Positions 46,501 to 54,386 of a stretch of 64,000 nucleotides of DNA are shown here, one piece after another (within the stretch, counting starts at the first letter, position 1; every line of letters begins with the position of its first letter). Under the pieces are notes generated by a model. It saw only the letters and a program-made list of their open reading frames with translations. It was not told where the DNA came from and did no database searches. The translations under genes and the position numbers were made by a program. This DNA comes from Candidatus Endonucleibacter bathymodioli. Its GTDB lineage: Bacteria > Pseudomonadota > Gammaproteobacteria > Pseudomonadales > Endozoicomonadaceae. The stretch covers positions 15,673-79,672 of the forward strand of contig JASXSV010000017.1 in NCBI GenBank assembly GCA_030674915.1. The letters are read 5' to 3'.

Positions 46501-47423
46501 CCGGCCATATAAAGTGTATGAAGATATTATTGGACGCATCAGAAGATAAGCAGGTAGATACTGTAGATGACATGGACTATACGCCCTTAATCAGAGCTGC
46601 CTCCCATGGCCACCTAGAATGCGCAGAGGCTCTGTTAGCCAGAGGCGCTAAGGCCGATGCAAAGACTGCTTTAAATAATACCCCCCTGAGCTACGCAGCC
46701 GCAGGCGGCCATATAAAATGTCTGAAGATGTTATTAAACACAAAAGGAGATCAAGTCGATGTTACTGATCGTCAAGGACTGACGCCCTTGGGCCATGCAG
46801 CAAAAAAAGGTCACATAGAATGCGTTGAGGAACTGTTGACAGCAAACGCTAATACCTCTATTCGTGATAACCTAGGAATCATTCCCGCTCACTATCTAGC
46901 CCTCTCCGGCCATAAAAAGTGCATGGAGAAGCTATTAGCCAAACATCCTGTTGATATTGCGACGCGAGATAATAATGGTTTGACTCTCCTCCACTCAGCA
47001 GCTAGTAAAGGACACATAGATTGTTGTGCTGTGCTGCTGGCTTTAGATTCTACGTTAGCCGATACAAAGGATAAATTTGGCAATACTCCCCTACACTTAG
47101 CAGCTGAAAATGGTCATATAGGATGCATGTCACAACTGCTGACCGACGCTGATATCGCGGCTAAGACGAAGAATAATAAAGGCCATACAGCTTTAGACCT
47201 CGCGGCCAAGAAAGGTCACAAAGACTGTACTAATGTATTACTGTCCTCAATCAGTTCGGATGAAGAGAAGACATATATGGCATATAGGGCATTAAAGCTA
47301 ACTGAAAAATATAAGCATCAACACTGTATAAGCCTACTGAAAAGACATTCTTTGGATGTAGGCACACTTGCCTCAGCCAAAATATCATGTGAGAAAGTTT
47401 GGACGTCATGTAGTATATCTTAA
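43560..47423 (+). CDS. Giant ankyrin-repeat protein 2, paralogue of the preceding gene
   Basis: A 1287-residue protein from ATG at 43560, chosen because it aligns with the start of protein 1 (MNRPQQSQPNRSPL against MHSQQKVQPNRAHL); an upstream in-frame start at 43485 would add 25 residues. Basic clusters RKR (62-64) and PKKRRV (77-82) sit at the same positions as in protein 1. Residues 130-740 match the shared N-terminal region, with a second, diverged copy of the NSWQISDF module inserted (about 655 and 731). About twelve ankyrin repeats span 810-1235, and the tail ends SCSIS. Same inferred role as protein 1. Confidence 0.87.
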   Translation: MNRPQQSQPNRSPLMMTIAPEQPVAGISNDTNITATPGTSTAGMSFDPNQPSTSRDMPSNLRKRSASSTPELAGQDPKKRRVPPQTQDLGNQSSLPNNEQEFNDKATDQDVAEEMDVDQNENDATPIPTYNIYETINPATAKDLPNYIQLPEVKKFEDLKNHCSFPKIQTNFLNDIDEFKQLVRYFVANKFDKPLNTFYKNIQHSYDGSFSHLLPLYQETALDLRCLIVKLKRYHTQHKEYDTDSKQKDYIATVLNSCLEGVDECAAGVHGRFRLSFLDLEASERGLAGKFLSARKTLLHEVINSFMAEVMRKDNREISQIMECHYANGLYNLACKDLNLDPIIDVFATLPSDKGTIERFKLAVKAHVSRNSIIRKISREWSNELNTLLQKWGISIGENKSIPASELKSGIIDSCDNRLFKLINSWLGTKKTEAINIQTLMAEDDNGDYSFAGYQEKLLAWVAHHIKETKDNSLIESKVTVFSSIPCTVTPNLHIGTIDGAFFWLFDDEQHLEAGHPCAFKSDNHVSLELSHLASNHLCSDPEANYDLLTQALEQTDKAEDIASFFMSWDISKKLGNRESWLTHTLANQLTDKLIRKSDEFKATLCKCVCDQVVNCEGKVILPEAIGWIINTPLLKPVLLELNRHKIHISSITQNLNSWQISDFSANDIQLLLEPQDIKRLTAQAIRLKQSKLASRFFSGYSARSIEDLVRTPSRKLLLGETEMTKLSKSLNSWQISDFQEKDIKLLLTPKDCQRLFKQAYALKDTDLKSRLLKAGYCDEVVHSLTLKHAELVSHLLATGHCDEIIDSLNGGEKGLMRFFDKNGIAKGVKYLLKKNDINQSFLYAAQDGNVESMKALLAIGASAKHSDPAGMTALCFAAQNGHLECVNLLLAANGTLVDIPDLFFRTPLTYAAENGHVECLKALLAIGANVNSSDYYGKTALRFAAKNGHSKCLNVLLDSGARVDLTDGNKVSPLSCAASAGHIKCMKILLDASEDKQVDTVDDMDYTPLIRAASHGHLECAEALLARGAKADAKTALNNTPLSYAAAGGHIKCLKMLLNTKGDQVDVTDRQGLTPLGHAAKKGHIECVEELLTANANTSIRDNLGIIPAHYLALSGHKKCMEKLLAKHPVDIATRDNNGLTLLHSAASKGHIDCCAVLLALDSTLADTKDKFGNTPLHLAAENGHIGCMSQLLTDADIAAKTKNNKGHTALDLAAKKGHKDCTNVLLSSISSDEEKTYMAYRALKLTEKYKHQHCISLLKRHSLDVGTLASAKISCEKVWTSCSIS

Positions 47424-47448
47424 TCAGTTATCATATATTTATGTTGCA

Positions 47449-47505
47449 ACCTTTACACGAGTGCATATTTTTCCTTTTAAGCACGGAAAAAATACGTGTA
47501 AAGAT
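47449..47505. repeat. Hairpin after ankyrin gene 2
   Basis: CTTTACACG (47451-47459) pairs with CGTGTAAAG (47495-47503), and an inner pair TATTTTTCC/GGAAAAAATA extends the stem. Position and outer sequence (CCTTTACACGA against CCTTTGCACGA) parallel the hairpin after ankyrin gene 1. Confidence 0.7.
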
Positions 47506-48125
47506 GGCATTTACATCAAGTAAGATGGTCACTCCATAATTCCGATAATACCAATCAGATCATTCTATGGCTTGCAAACATCATAAATTAACCATTAATG
47601 CGTAAGTTGTTTTCTTTGGCAAAACAGAGGTCAATTAAGTCTAGGACAGAGATATGATTGAGAAGCTTCAAACCTAATAAATTATTGATTTATAGCTATT
47701 AATGTATTGTTCCTAGCTTGTAAGTAATTATGTGTAATCGTCCTATTTAATATACATAGCTAGCTATCTTGTGACTCGATAACAAAGATACTTATGCATT
47801 TCCTAACACTTTAAAATCCTAACACTTTAAAAAGTCAAGGTTTCTTTTGTGCTGTTGATACAAGGCGTGCATTTTTATAACTGCACGACAACTGTGTTAT
47901 AGCAAATCATTTGCACAGGCACTATTACGGCCTAATACAGCGTAAAACGGTCATTTACTTGATATAAATTCCCGTCCCCATCGTATTTTTCCCTTATTCC
48001 CACTCATGCACAGGTCTCAAGTTAAATAGGGATGATGTAGATATAATAGGGAAGAGAAGTCTTAGGCGAAGAGAGGGGGTGCATTAAACCCTAAGGTTAA
48101 GATAGTCGAAAGCAATACTGGTGTC
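47506..48125. other. Gap downstream of ankyrin gene 2
   Basis: About 620 AT-rich bases without a gene. A direct tandem pair of TCCTAACACTTTAAAA is at 47801-47832. Nothing else recognised. Confidence 0.5.
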
Positions 48126-48667
48126 ATGGGTGTTGCACTTTTAGCAGAAGAGATATTGAGGCATGCATGGTCTGGTAGTGCAAGTAAAGAAAATAAGACA
48201 AAAAGCAGTCCATTAACAAGTGGTGCTGTGGAAAGAAAGGATGATGAAAGTATAGAAGGTGTGCATATATTAGGAAGTGTAAGCAAAGGAACAGAGTTTG
48301 GTGAAAATACTTCCTTTAGCACTCCTAAAGATTTTTATGGAAGCTGGGTCAACATTAACAAATGGTTATCCGCCAACTTGCTTATAAAAAAAATACAGGA
48401 TAATAAATTGGGCCATGCCATTCACCAAACAAGAGCTAGCAAAATTATGGAAGAGAGTGCTCGAGATATTCTCATTAAGATGAGTGGTAAAATAGATACT
48501 GTAATGATTAGGCTACAATCAAATAGCGGGATGTATACGGCAAAAATCAATAATGGTAATAAAAAACTTAATAATTGTAGTCGTGTTGACGTTGAGCCAT
48601 ATATAAGCGTATTGAGCACAATGCATGAATGTATGAGTAACTCACTCACAGGAGGTAGTTTCGACAA

Positions 48668-49749
48668 CGCGGATTTTAGTCATAAGTGCCCCTTAAAATT
48701 TATGCAGCTAACGCCATTTCACTATAAATCTCATCAGGTGTTTTAAAGTCTAACAGTTTTCTTGGTCTTTGGTTTAGTCGGTTTTGTATATCTAAAATTT
48801 CTTTGTCAGTGACATTATCCAAAGATTGGCTTTTGGGCAAATATTGTCTTATCAAACCATTATGATTTTCATTCAAACCTCGTTCCCACGAGGAGTAAGG
48901 GTGAGCAAAATAGGTATCTACGTTAAGCTTTTTCTTGATTTTTTCATGAAAGGCGAACTCCTTTCCGTTATCAAATGTGATCGTGAGTAAGTCTGATTGG
49001 TAAGGCTTGAGCATCGTTATAATTGCTTTCGTCACCACGTCAGCGTGCTTTGAAGGAACACGTTTTACCAAATTTAATTTACTCACTCTTTCCGTTAATG
49101 TAACCAGTACACCCTTGTGTCTTTTGCCAATTACAGTGTCTGCTTCCCAATCGCCTAAACGTATTTTTTGATCCACAATTCCAGGTCGATCATCAATGCT
49201 AACACGGTTTCGGATCTGGCCTCGTGCATCGGGCTTTCTTGTTCTTTGCTTATACTTCTTGTGCCGAAGATGTTGATACAAGCAACCACCCCCAGCTTTG
49301 TCCTCTCGAATAAACTGGTAAATCGTAGCGGGACATACAGAAGGTTGATTATCTCGTTTAAGGCGTCCTTGTATTTGCTCAGGGCTCCACTGCTTACTTA
49401 GTCTGTCAGTAATTTTATCTTTCAGTTCAGCTACCATCTTGGTCGCTTTTGGTTTCTGTTGATGACGTTCCTGCGCAAAATTATGTGCTTGCTTCGGGCG
49501 ATAACCTCTAGCCCCTGTATTTCTAGCCAACTCTCTTTTAACGGTACTCAAATCACGCCTTAAGTCTTGGGCGATAATTTCATTTGAAACTCCTGCTTTT
49601 TTCTCTGACCAAATCTGGTATCTTTCTTCTTGAGTCAGGTGGGTATAACGCTTATTCATAAGTGGTCTCACATTGGTTTTTGGTAGAACCGTGAGTGTAC
49701 CCTCTGGCTCAACTTTTTCAATATGGCGCACTTATGACTGAAATCCGCG
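48668..49749 (-). mobile_element. Complete IS30-family insertion sequence
   Basis: A 1082 bp element with ends CGCGGATTTTAGTCATAAG and, on the other strand, CGCGGATTTCAGTCATAAG, about 20 bp inverted repeats with one mismatch. A 3 bp target duplication CAA flanks it (48665-48667 and 49750-49752). The transposase is intact, so this copy may be active. Confidence 0.9.
48700..49659 (-). CDS. IS30-family transposase
   Basis: An intact DDE transposase of 319 residues from the ATG at 49659 (MNKRYTHLTQEERYQI), with an N-terminal helix-turn-helix (GVSNEIIAQDLRRDLSTVKREL). The catalytic motifs are DWEADTVIGK (first Asp), TFDNGKEF (second Asp) and NENHNGLIRQYLPK (Glu). An in-frame ATG at 49731 would add 24 residues of non-conserved sequence. 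It catalyses transposition of the surrounding element. Confidence 0.93.
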   Translation of the reverse strand: MNKRYTHLTQEERYQIWSEKKAGVSNEIIAQDLRRDLSTVKRELARNTGARGYRPKQAHNFAQERHQQKPKATKMVAELKDKITDRLSKQWSPEQIQGRLKRDNQPSVCPATIYQFIREDKAGGGCLYQHLRHKKYKQRTRKPDARGQIRNRVSIDDRPGIVDQKIRLGDWEADTVIGKRHKGVLVTLTERVSKLNLVKRVPSKHADVVTKAIITMLKPYQSDLLTITFDNGKEFAFHEKIKKKLNVDTYFAHPYSSWERGLNENHNGLIRQYLPKSQSLDNVTDKEILDIQNRLNQRPRKLLDFKTPDEIYSEMALAA

Positions 49750-50528
49750 CAATGATAATGAGGGTGAATCGATATCTGGTATATTTAACCGATTGGTTAC
49801 TAGGAGAGGTAGTGAAGATGTATCGTCTGTGTTGAATGATTTGGGGGACCCTGATGTCGCAGCATTAAGCTTGTTTTTGGACAAGTTATACTATGCACCA
49901 CTTCATTATGCTGAATACAGTAAGTTGAATAATTTTGGCTTTGGTTGTATCGTATTTTGTTTAGACAAGAATGAATCGTGCAAGTATTTAATGCCAGTTT
50001 TGTTGGATGATAAAAATAGATTGGTGCAAATGCAAGAGCGTGATGGGTGGGAGATAAAAACAAATTATATGGATGTCAATTTACCGATCAGCACCATTAT
50101 GACTATGTTATGCCGTGATTATAAAAATGATATTCAGTCCTTAAAGGAAAAGGGATTAGTGTATGGCTCAAATGAACGTACTGATGACGAGGGGCAGCAA
50201 GCAAGTAGTAAATTTGAGGAGCTCTTTGAGCTTTTGCTTAATGATATAAATGTGTCCGATCATAGCTGGACACATGGTAGGTCGGTATATGCGTTTGCTG
50301 AAAATGAGTGGAAACATTGTGATGGATATCAGGTTCAGTATCAATTAAATAAGAGCGAACGGTCTAAGACAGTCGGTTTGTTGGATATGATATTTCCGAC
50401 TAATGAAGAAGGTTATATAAAAGATCATCAGCACAAAAAGAACTTCCACTTTGGAAATTGTGGAATTACAGTGCATTTCCTAGCGAAGTAATGGCTCAGA
50501 CACTCTTAAGTGAAATGATACGTGAAAA

Positions 50529-50765
50529 AAATGGATTACACTCTCATTATCATTGATGTAAGCGACAAGCGTGCTAATATTTCCGTCTACTAGGGTTATA
50601 GATATCCTGCTTGCAGATGTATGGGTGTTGATTACTCTCGCTCACCACCCATTGCTCGTAAGCTAGTAAGCTCATAAGCTCATAAGCTCATAAGCTCATA
50701 AGCTCATAAGCTCATAAGCTCATAAGCTTAGCTCGTTTATGTCATTAATAGTAACATATAGATAT
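50529..50765. repeat. Two adjoining dispersed-repeat copies
   Basis: The first (about 50529-50610) reads CTCATTATCATTGATGTAAG then GCGACAAGCG. The second (about 50617-50765) reads GGGTGTTGATTACTCTCGC, then TTAGCTCGTTTATG and CATTAATAGTAACATATA, and is split by the 8 bp tandem array. The rest of the 0.8 kb gap 50492-51281 shows no gene. Confidence 0.65.
50669..50724. repeat. Seven 8 bp tandem repeats (AGCTCATA)
   Basis: Seven perfect copies of AGCTCATA lie head to tail in the middle of a dispersed repeat, at the position of its normal single GGCTCATG segment. It looks like slippage expansion and may vary in copy number between strains. Confidence 0.95.
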
Positions 50766-51281
50766 ATACTATTCATATTTGAATCCTTGGGATAGTAAAT
50801 GCAATTGCTACAGGACATTAATTGACACTTTTTGCAAGATAAATATTCGGCAATGCACACTTTTATAGCAAAAAATAACCTAATCTTGTTGATTCACAAC
50901 AAATGCTGGTTGGGGGTCGGTAACCGATGAGCATAGCCCTTTATGACTCTATCTAGCAGCTACTCCACACCCATTTATATGAGAAGACTATAGGGTATGG
51001 CTCCAGGAACTGTTGAAAAGACGGAAGTTCCGAGGATTCTATCTTTTTGATGGCGATAACATGTTAGATTGTCAGCTAGAATTACGTTGATTTTTGCAAG
51101 AGGTTCATTATGTTTGAGCGAAGCATGGCCCGCCATCGTTGATAGAGCTCCATGCAGGCAAGATAGCAATAATTTTTTATATTTCCTATATGCCTAAAAG
51201 CTTAAGGATACGGTAAAGAGTCTATACCTACCCCCTTATTATTGACGGCTCTTGCTCACCCTAATCACCTGCTACGAGATA

Positions 51282-51683
51282 GTTAAAAATTATTATCCTT
51301 ACTCGGCATTCAGATAGATACGAAAAACCCAACCGGCGAGTCTCCCCTAAGTTCCTCGGTTAGAATGGGTTACACAGAGTGCTTTGAAAGATTGTTGACC
51401 GAAACAGGCCTTAATGTTATCTCGAATAACCTCGTCGACACCTTCCCTGCACTGCGCGGCCTCCTGCGTCCACTAACGTGCGTTAAGGCGCTGCTGAACT
51501 CCCCCTTTAAATATGCTCATATAAATATAGATTACAAAACACCTATTATGTTAGCCGAGGAATGTGGCGCTAAAGACTGTGCAGACGTATTTAGAAATAT
51601 AATTTGAGTGCATACGACTCTTCTTTTTTATACTCGTCCATGATCAAAGTGCATCATGCCCACCATCGTGTAATATATCTTGA
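51282..51683 (+). pseudogene. Decayed third ankyrin gene, internally deleted
   Basis: Starts with sequence matching ankyrin gene 1 at its second repeat (GIQID...GESPLSSSVRMGYTECF) and then jumps to that gene's final repeats (CVKALLNSPFKYAHIN, KTPIMLAEECGAKDC). A one-base deletion near 51590 introduces a stop, and the nucleotide match continues through the C-terminal codons TCGTGTAATATATCTTGA. It is thus a heavily deleted copy retaining both ends of the repeat domain. Confidence 0.85.
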
Positions 51684-52158
51684 TCCGTTATCATCATTTT
51701 GAGACCTTTCGCTGTTTTTTATCTTGGCCTCCGCATAACCAACTACTTTAGCCCCGATAATTGAGCTTTCTCATTTTGTAAGTCGTCACAAAAACAACTA
51801 AGGCGTTTAACACCAAATTATCTGCTTATGCACTGCTACTAGTGCTTCTAACTGGTGCTTGACGCACCTATCCCTCATAACATGGTTTCTGCACACTATA
51901 GAGCACCAAAAACTTAGTGCCTTTGCGAATATTTGCTACAATAGCGACCAACCCATAAATATTCCTTCTATCTTCACATCCGAAGAACATTCCGGCTTCC
52001 ATTTGATCCGTGAGGTTTTTCCCTGCACTTCCTCGCCTCAACGACCCACTACTCATAGGATGATAGAAGTTTCACTCGTTTATCACCCACTCACGCCTAT
52101 ATACTCCATACAACAAAGCATTTGCCCAAAATTAGCTACCATCTAATGTTATGTTATA
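51684..52158. other. Gap upstream of znuA
   Basis: Holds the start of the hairpin element that follows the other ankyrin genes (TTTTGAGACCTTTCG at 51698), a coding relic on the minus strand at about 51725-51800 (SIIGAKVVGYAEAKI) related to that at 28.6 kb, and a degenerate dispersed repeat around 52010-52115 (CACTACTCATAGG, TTCACTCGTTTATC). No intact gene. Confidence 0.55.
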
Positions 52159-53322
52159 ATGTTGTTTCAACTATCACTCACTTACTGCCATGTTGCACCT
52201 GTATTTATGTCCATGTTAAAAAAAATATCTATACTCACTTCCAATGACAGTGTGTTGTTATTGCCCACGCCAACTCATCTACTACTCGTAGGCTCCCTGG
52301 ACTTCGCTCGCTTGTCGCTTACACGCATATTCAATAAAAATTGGTGTGAAATCTGTTTTATTACCTTTGTGCTTGCGCTCTCCATAACCATTTCGGCAAA
52401 TGAGCCTGCTAGCCACACGTTAAACGAGAAAATTACTCCCCTCAGTATTCTGGCATCAATAAAACCACTTCAACTCATCTCCCAAGCAATCACCAACGGT
52501 GTGCTACATACCGATATATTGCTTCCTCCTGGAGCATCCCCTCATGATTATTGCCTCAAATTTTCAGACAGGAAAAAACTTGATTCGGCAGACCTTGTTT
52601 TGTGGATTGGGCCAACAATGGAAACCTTTCTGACCTCGCCCCTCAAAAGCTCAAATAACCAAAGAAACATAGCCATGATGGATATTGCTGATATTTCACA
52701 CAGGAAAGAGCAAAAAAACAATGATAGCAAGCATAGTAAGTACAAATATCAGAATAGCTGTCATCATAATAGCCACCAACATCGTGGCGAACACGACCCT
52801 CATATTTGGTTAAGTCCCAAAAATGCCCTGGTTATCGCTAAAGCAATCAAAAAGGAGTTATTACTGATTGATAAGAACGAAGAAAATCAGAAAAAATACA
52901 ATGCCAACCTCTTGTCCTTTCAAAAAATGATTCGGGAGGCTGACCAGCAAAATATACAGCTACTTCAAGATGTCAAGCATAAGCCTTTTTTTGTTTTTCA
53001 TGATGCATATGGACACTTGCAAGATCACTACAACCTCACTATTGCGGGATACTTTGCTATTAACCCTCAGCAACAACCAGGAGCCCGCCATCTTGATACC
53101 CTAAGAAGGCAGCTGAAAGCCGCTGGTCCAACCAGCGTATTCCGTGAGCCACAATTTCAGCCCTCGTATATTAACCGACTAACCGAGGGGTTGCCCGTTA
53201 ATATCACTGTACTTGATCCATTGGCAACCGGAATTCCAATTACACCTGATGGTTACATTATATTTATTCAAAACATAGTCCTCACTATTCGCGACACTCT
53301 AAACAACCAACCTGAGAAATGA
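52159..53322 (+). CDS. znuA: Zinc ABC transporter, substrate-binding protein ZnuA-like
   Basis: Periplasmic zinc-binding protein of the cluster A-I family. The mature part has ILLPPGASPHDYCLKFSD (first His ligand), a His-rich loop (CHHNSHQHRGEHDPHIWLSP, containing the second His), FFVFHDAYGHLQDHYNL (third His) and VFREPQF and LDPLATG near the end. The start is uncertain: the in-frame sequence upstream of the hydrophobic signal (WCEICFITFVLALSITISA) is a dispersed repeat. ATG 52159 and 52207 lie in or before it, while TTG 52312 gives a sensible signal peptide. No znuB, znuC or zur is nearby, so it is an orphan here. Confidence 0.85.
   Translation: MLFQLSLTYCHVAPVFMSMLKKISILTSNDSVLLLPTPTHLLLVGSLDFARLSLTRIFNKNWCEICFITFVLALSITISANEPASHTLNEKITPLSILASIKPLQLISQAITNGVLHTDILLPPGASPHDYCLKFSDRKKLDSADLVLWIGPTMETFLTSPLKSSNNQRNIAMMDIADISHRKEQKNNDSKHSKYKYQNSCHHNSHQHRGEHDPHIWLSPKNALVIAKAIKKELLLIDKNEENQKKYNANLLSFQKMIREADQQNIQLLQDVKHKPFFVFHDAYGHLQDHYNLTIAGYFAINPQQQPGARHLDTLRRQLKAAGPTSVFREPQFQPSYINRLTEGLPVNITVLDPLATGIPITPDGYIIFIQNIVLTIRDTLNNQPEK
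52256..52330. repeat. Dispersed repeat fragment at the znuA 5' end
   Basis: CTACTACTCGTAGGCTCCC, GACTTCGCTCGCTTGTCGC and TTACACGC are the right half of the dispersed family. It lies directly before the znuA signal peptide and appears to have displaced the native start region. Confidence 0.7.
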
Positions 53323-53402
53323 AAAATCAATAAGAGCTTCCCCTCAAAAACAAAGAGGAACCAACAGATAAGTTCTCTGATTCAAGCTGAAATTCGATAG
53401 AA

Positions 53403-53675
53403 TTATTTCCATATTCCCGCTCCTACCAAGTTGCCAAGAAGGAAAAATCCTACGGCCAAAAAAGGACTTAGCGCCCCAAGCCCTGTAACCCACATTTTTA
53501 AACTGTTGTTCTCCTCTCTTACATTCCACCGATCTCTACAAAATATGCGGTCATCATCATACGCTGTAGACAAACCACACAACTCGCAGGTTACTTGCCA
53601 CATCCTCAAATCACCAACCCACATGTCTGCGAAATACGCTCTTCCCTTACAACAAGGGCAACATTGCAGTTTCAT
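53403..53675 (-). CDS. Small Lar-like zinc-ribbon protein with membrane tail
   Basis: A 90-residue protein from ATG 53675, preceded by GGGGGGCGGAA. The N-terminal half has the pattern of Lar-type restriction-alleviation domains: CCPCCKGRAYF, a second Cys pair in VTCELCGLSTAYDDD, and the closing CRDRWNVR. The C-terminal half is a hydrophobic segment (LSPFLAVGFFLLGNLVGAGIW), so it is probably membrane-attached, which is not usual for phage Lar. Function is not inferred. It points toward znuA (convergent). Confidence 0.65.
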   Translation of the reverse strand: MKLQCCPCCKGRAYFADMWVGDLRMWQVTCELCGLSTAYDDDRIFCRDRWNVREENNSLKMWVTGLGALSPFLAVGFFLLGNLVGAGIWK

Positions 53676-53789
53676 TTCCGCCCCCCTACTTGGCAAAAGA
53701 AATTTTACGCTGTTTCTCAGCCTGTTAAGCCAACTTAACTACCAGCTTCCCTTGAAAAAATAACGCACATCCACCTTAATTACTTCAAG

Positions 53790-53910
53790 TATACACCCAT
53801 TACAATTGAAGGTCTGCGGTTGCTAATTACTCCCCAATTACCTACTACCAGTGGCCTCATGGGATTAACTCGATTGCCGCTTACCCTCACATTCTACGGT
53901 AACGAGTATA
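53790..53910. repeat. Dispersed palindromic repeat upstream of tRNA-Thr
   Basis: Left arm TATACACCCATTACAATTGA, middle CTAATTACTCCCCAATTACC and CCTCATGGGATTAACTCG, right arm ACCCTCACATTCTACGGTAA ending CGAGTATA. One of the more complete copies. Confidence 0.8.
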
Positions 53911-53927
53911 GGTATATTACAAATACA

Positions 53928-53956
53928 TTGACAAGAGCTTTAAATATACATATTAT
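53928..53956 (+). promoter_or_regulatory. Sigma-70 promoter for tRNA-Thr
   Basis: A perfect TTGACA (53928-53933) and TATTAT (53951-53956) are separated by exactly 17 bases. The -10 ends 13 bases before the tRNA, appropriate for a tRNA promoter. Confidence 0.85.
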
Positions 53957-53969
53957 TTTCCTACTTAAT

Positions 53970-54045
<76 letters not shown>

Positions 54046-54386
54046 TACAAACCTTACGAAGTTGGATGCTGAAAAAGTTTTGGCGTTATTGCGGTTTTGT
54101 ATATCTGTTTTTTGTGTCCGTTATTACACATGACTGGAACTAATCAAAGTTAAGCGTTCCTGAAAGTGCCAGTCTGAAGATTTTTAATTTATACTCCTGC
54201 GGTGTTTGCTTAGACAACAGACCTTACTTACTACAGTATTCAGCCCGTTCTGCTCCATTCAACACATCCGTTTTAATGATCACCACTCACTGACCTAACA
54301 CTCGCTTTTATTACCTGCTACCACTATCAAATAAGTTATAATAAGCTATAATAAGACAATAAATTATAAACCACGGATTCGGTTAT
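54046..54386. other. Gap between tRNA-Thr and the P/Q-rich gene
   Basis: About 340 bases. There is a small imperfect tandem (AAGTTATAATAAGCTATAATAAG) near 54335-54358 and a faint dispersed-repeat trace around 54270-54330. No gene recognised. Confidence 0.45.

Larger units (their letters stand above)
48126..50491 (+). pseudogene. Large gene of unknown function interrupted by an IS30 element
   Basis: Two half-genes flank the IS30 element: 48126-48667 (to ...GGSFD) and 49753-50491 (NEGESISGIFNRLVTRRGSED on). Removing the element and one CAA duplication joins them in frame into a 426-residue protein with no other stop, so the break is recent. The product is hydrophilic, without signal peptide or membrane segment; visible stretches include YGSWVNINKWLSANLL in the first half and FGFGCIVFCLDKNESCKYLMPVLLDDKNRLV and a His-rich HQHKKNFHFGNCG tail in the second. 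I recognise no family. Its place beside the ankyrin genes suggests an accessory or host-interaction role. Confidence 0.8.

Noticed and set aside
50669..50724. Possible CRISPR array
   Set aside because: The 8-base units are directly contiguous with no spacers, and no cas genes are in the window.
53403..53675. Lar-like protein as evidence for a prophage
   Set aside because: No integrase, phage structural gene or attachment site accompanies it, although it is near a tRNA; I saw no duplicated tRNA 3' end within the window.
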